DNA of 23,258 bases from Paenisporosarcina sp049671445 (GTDB lineage: Bacteria > Bacillota > Bacilli > Bacillales_A > Planococcaceae): contig NZ_JBATUX010000017.1 in NCBI RefSeq assembly GCF_049671445.1, positions 1 through 23,258 on the forward strand, given 5' to 3'. The first letter of the stretch is position 1; every line of letters starts with the position of its first letter. Under the pieces are notes generated by a model that ran no database searches, was not told the DNA's origin, and worked only from the letters and a program-made list of their open reading frames with translations. Shown here piece by piece: positions 21,215 through 23,258 of this stretch. The position numbers and the translations under genes were made by a program.

Positions 21215-22435
21215 CAAATCTATATAGGTTTGAACTATAAACTTCTTATAAGGGATGTCTGGCAATTTGATAATTAGGTCATATCCAATTTTAGCTTCAT
21301 TCAGCGCTTTCTCCTGATCTCCGAGTTGAGCAAAGCAGAGAGCACGGTAGGAATAAATTTCATAAGCTGTTGATAAATCGTAAGGATGATGCAAATAGGT
21401 CGGTATTTGGTATCTTATAAGAAGTGGTAAAGCTTCTTTGACTTGACCTAGCCCATATAAAGCCTTTCCTTTTTCGAGAAGATAGTGATTATTGTCCTTC
21501 ATAAGCGTTTTACCAGAAAATTCATTTCCCAGTTCCAGAAACCGCTCGATATGATCATTGGCTTTGAGATAGTCGTGCGTATATGAGTTGTGAAAATGTG
21601 CTTCTAAATATTCAGCAACCGCTATAGAAAACTTATTTTCCGCAAACTCTCCGTATTGCTTAACCTTCATTAAATAATAAGATCGATCTTCCTCATTTCC
21701 ATTAATCATTGCCTGGAAACAAGCCAATCGATACAAATCATCAATTCGGTAAAAGATGCGTTCTTCTTTCGAAAACTTTAAAGCTTCCTCCATTTTAATT
21801 TGTGCCTGTTCGTAATTTCCTACAGCAGAAAATAATAATGATTCACAATATAGATATTCAATCGTTGTCATGGCATCAAATGGAGAATCAAAACGAGCAT
21901 GTTCTTGCATAATAATGGCCAGTGCTTCCTCGTAGTTATGAGTATTGAACTGGATCATGCCTTTAAAGAGTACAAGAGACGCACTTTGATTATATAAATG
22001 TAATTGCTCATACATTTTCATCGCACGATTATAGTGAATTTCCCAGTCCTCATGTTTTAAATGATGTGCAGATCGACTAAATATGTCGAGCAATCTCGCT
22101 GACTCATAACTAAGAGTCAATTTATCTGCAATTGGTTTGATTAATTCTACGATTTGTTCATGTTCATCCGTTAAATCAGAGAACCCCACTTTAAAAAGTT
22201 TCTCCGCTTTTTCTAACACAGTTCTTTTCTCTGTTGGACTGACATCTTCCATTAATTCCGATGATTCCACTCCTAATTGCTGAGCTATATAAGTTAAGCT
22301 TTCCATGGAAGGTTGTGCTTTGCCATTTTCGATTAAACTGAGCATGCCCTTTGTCAGCTTATTACCGGCTAAAGCCTCCAACGTTAGCTTTTGTTCTTTT
22401 CGTAGTTGTCTAATTCGTAATCCGATTGTATCCAT
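21191..22435 (-). CDS. HTH-TPR transcriptional regulator (RRNPP-like layout)
   Basis: The 414-aa protein has an N-terminal HTH_3/Xre domain (residues 6-60, IGLRIRQLRKEQKLTLEALA then TKGMLSLIENGKAQPS). About 330 residues of helical TPR-like repeats follow, for example YEEALAIIMQEHARF, NYEQAQIKMEEALKFSKEER and LGDQEKALNEAKIGYDLI. This layout is that of PlcR/Rgg/NprR/Rap-type regulators, which often sense small peptides, and of the SinR-like HTH-TPR regulators of Bacillales transporters. No short secreted-peptide gene was found next to it. The start at ATG 22435 follows GGAG by eight bases. It is divergent from an MFS pump, with matching operators between. Confidence 0.88.
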   Translation of the reverse strand: MDTIGLRIRQLRKEQKLTLEALAGNKLTKGMLSLIENGKAQPSMESLTYIAQQLGVESSELMEDVSPTEKRTVLEKAEKLFKVGFSDLTDEHEQIVELIKPIADKLTLSYESARLLDIFSRSAHHLKHEDWEIHYNRAMKMYEQLHLYNQSASLVLFKGMIQFNTHNYEEALAIIMQEHARFDSPFDAMTTIEYLYCESLLFSAVGNYEQAQIKMEEALKFSKEERIFYRIDDLYRLACFQAMINGNEEDRSYYLMKVKQYGEFAENKFSIAVAEYLEAHFHNSYTHDYLKANDHIERFLELGNEFSGKTLMKDNNHYLLEKGKALYGLGQVKEALPLLIRYQIPTYLHHPYDLSTAYEIYSYRALCFAQLGDQEKALNEAKIGYDLIIKLPDIPYKKFIVQTYIDLKKSSDSL

Positions 22436-22457
22436 ATATAACGCTCCATTTCTAATT

Positions 22458-22476
22458 AGTTTAATTATATTAAACT
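22458..22476. promoter_or_regulatory. Operator 1 of the HTH-TPR/MFS divergent region
   Basis: AGTTTAATTATATTAAACT is an 8-3-8 inverted repeat. Its inner 17 bases (22459-22475) differ by one base from operator 2. It covers the likely -10 (TATAAT, 22469-22464) of the regulator gene. Confidence 0.7.
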
Positions 22477-22492
22477 TTCCCTTGCAAGGGAA
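22464..22492 (-). promoter_or_regulatory. Possible promoter of the HTH-TPR regulator
   Basis: On the minus strand TTCCCT (22492-22487), 17 bases, TATAAT (22469-22464). The -10 is perfect and lies inside operator 1; the -35 is weak. Confidence 0.45.
22477..22492. promoter_or_regulatory. 16-bp palindrome between the two operators
   Basis: TTCCCTTGCAAGGGAA is a perfect palindrome. Its centre TTGCAA provides the -35 of the pump promoter and its edge the probable -35 of the regulator promoter. Confidence 0.6.
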
Positions 22493-22510
22493 GTGTCAGC
22501 ATGTTATTAT
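22482..22510 (+). promoter_or_regulatory. Promoter of the MFS pump
   Basis: TTGCAA (22482-22487), 17 bases, TATTAT (22505-22510). Operator 2 begins three bases after the -10, so a bound regulator would cover the transcription start. Confidence 0.6.
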
Positions 22511-22512
22511 TT

Positions 22513-22529
22513 GTTTAATTAAATTAAAC
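22513..22529. promoter_or_regulatory. Operator 2 of the HTH-TPR/MFS divergent region
   Basis: GTTTAATTAAATTAAAC is a perfect 8-1-8 inverted repeat and differs from the core of operator 1 by a single base. The centres are 54 bp apart, about five helical turns. Confidence 0.75.
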
Positions 22530-22554
22530 TTTTCAAAACAAAAGGGGTTTTTGT

Positions 22555-23258
22555 ATGGAAGAGGCTATGAAGTTAAGGAAAGCCACCTATCATTTGTGGA
22601 CGTTCACTATTAGTAAATTGATTTCAACATTTGGGGTAAGTGTTTTTACGTTCGGGATTAGTTTTTACATTTTATCAGTAACAGGTTCTGCAACCAGTTT
22701 CGCGATCGTTCTAATTTGTAGTATTTTACCTAGAGTAATTTTAGCACCGTTTGCGGGCTACGCTGCAGATAAGTATTCAAAAAAGACCATTATTATCGTT
22801 GCTCAAATATGCAGCGTGTTGGCAGTTGCAGGCTTGCTAGCGGTAAGTTTAACTATCGGTCTTTCTCTTATTGCGATTTATCTAACAGAAATTGTCCTGT
22901 CGATTACATCACTATTTTCAGGAGTGACGTTTAGTTCTTCTATAGCAAACTTAGTGGATTCTGAACGAATTCAAAAAGCGATGTCGTTTAATCAAATGTC
23001 CATGTCACTTGCTGCAATTGGAGGACCTGCAGTAGGTGGACTATTGTTCGGTCTTGTTTCCATTGACATGTTTCTAATCATTAATATGGCAAGTTATATC
23101 ATTGCTGTTATTCTTGAAGCTACAATGGATTTTAAATTATTTTCGACAAGAATAACCGAAGAAGTAACAGAAAAGAAAGAAACAATGCTTCAAAATATGA
23201 AAGCGGGCATTACCTATGTAAAACAACATCGCATTTTGATCGTTATCGTATGGGTAGC
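22555..23258 (+). CDS. MFS efflux transporter (5' part, cut by window end)
   Basis: The frame is open from ATG 22555 to the window end (234 codons), so the C-terminus is missing. It follows AAAGGGG by seven bases. The protein starts MEEAMKLRKATYHLWTFTIS and shows the first six membrane spans of an MFS_3-type exporter. These include APFAGYAADKYSKKTIIIVA (the span 2-3 loop with the G-x-x-A-D-x-x-x-K-K signature) and FNQMSMSLAAIGGPAVGGLL (the proline/glycine-rich fifth span of drug antiporters). Relatives export macrolides, siderophores or similar compounds. Its divergent HTH-TPR neighbour and the shared operators suggest local control. Confidence 0.85.
   Translation, partial: MEEAMKLRKATYHLWTFTISKLISTFGVSVFTFGISFYILSVTGSATSFAIVLICSILPRVILAPFAGYAADKYSKKTIIIVAQICSVLAVAGLLAVSLTIGLSLIAIYLTEIVLSITSLFSGVTFSSSIANLVDSERIQKAMSFNQMSMSLAAIGGPAVGGLLFGLVSIDMFLIINMASYIIAVILEATMDFKLFSTRITEEVTEKKETMLQNMKAGITYVKQHRILIVIVWV

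Noticed and set aside
21200..22554. Search for a small secreted-peptide gene to partner the HTH-TPR regulator
   Set aside because: Both flanks of the regulator are filled by the terminator overlap and the operator region; no short frame with a signal sequence was found.
22305..22613. 102-aa plus-strand frame running opposite the regulator and across the operators
   Set aside because: It is a shadow of the HTH-TPR gene with no start signals, and it covers the promoter region.

Overview
The window looks like an ordinary chromosomal stretch of a low-GC, spore-forming Firmicute, most likely a Planococcaceae relative (Psychrobacillus, Paenisporosarcina or Sporosarcina type). The reasons are strong AGGAGG-type ribosome binding sites, frequent TTG/GTG starts, many close relatives of Bacillus subtilis proteins (MntR, CvfB/YitL, YpuA, MhqO/E-type dioxygenase, YidC, BmrU-type lipid kinase, QueCDEF, Cls) and a LysM-Gmad2 protein of spore type. 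The genus is an inference from protein resemblance only. No rRNA, tRNA, insertion sequence, phage gene or CRISPR array was seen.

Layout. 1-243: 3' end of a RimJ/RimL-type acetyltransferase. 280-435 (-): 51-aa lmo0937-type membrane protein behind a sigma-B-like promoter. 677-1987: mntR and cvfB. 2140-3036: secreted DUF1002 protein (YpuA type). 3157-4441: VOC ring-cleaving dioxygenase behind a textbook MhqR operator, then a small acetyltransferase. 4514-5268: a previously unlisted 32-aa membrane protein (-) and a DUF4064 membrane protein (+), driven by back-to-back sigma-B-like promoters. 5288-6748: two more acetyltransferases and a YtxH-like stress protein with its own sigma-B-like promoter. 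6909-8537: divergent LytTR regulator and lipid kinase. 8724-11317: AraC-type regulator, YidC insertase, small membrane protein, Cu/Zn superoxide dismutase lipoprotein. 11332-12693 (-): a 39-aa ORF and an MFS transporter gene split by a frameshift. 12815-14612: VanY-type carboxypeptidase and the LysM-Gmad2 protein.

14939-17253 (-) is the preQ1 operon queC-queD-queE-queF. It is preceded by a preQ1-I riboswitch with an intrinsic terminator. GTP-derived dihydroneopterin triphosphate is converted by QueD, QueE, QueC and QueF to preQ1, which is also the ligand of the riboswitch. 17580-19031 (-) is cardiolipin synthase.

The least familiar part is 19.6-23.3 kb: a fusion of a GNAT/N-acyl-amino-acid-synthase-like domain to a class V (AGT-type) aminotransferase, a convergent HTH-TPR regulator, and a divergent MFS efflux pump. 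The regulator/pump intergenic region holds two near-identical 17-bp operators around a 16-bp palindrome that supplies the -35 region of both promoters. This could be a small-molecule synthesis/sensing/export cluster, but that is inference.

Three themes recur. There are four sigma-B-like promoters in the first 6.4 kb. Three convergent gene pairs share a bidirectional terminator whose loop contains a stop codon. Two intergenic arrays consist of degenerate repeats with an exact 21-bp period.
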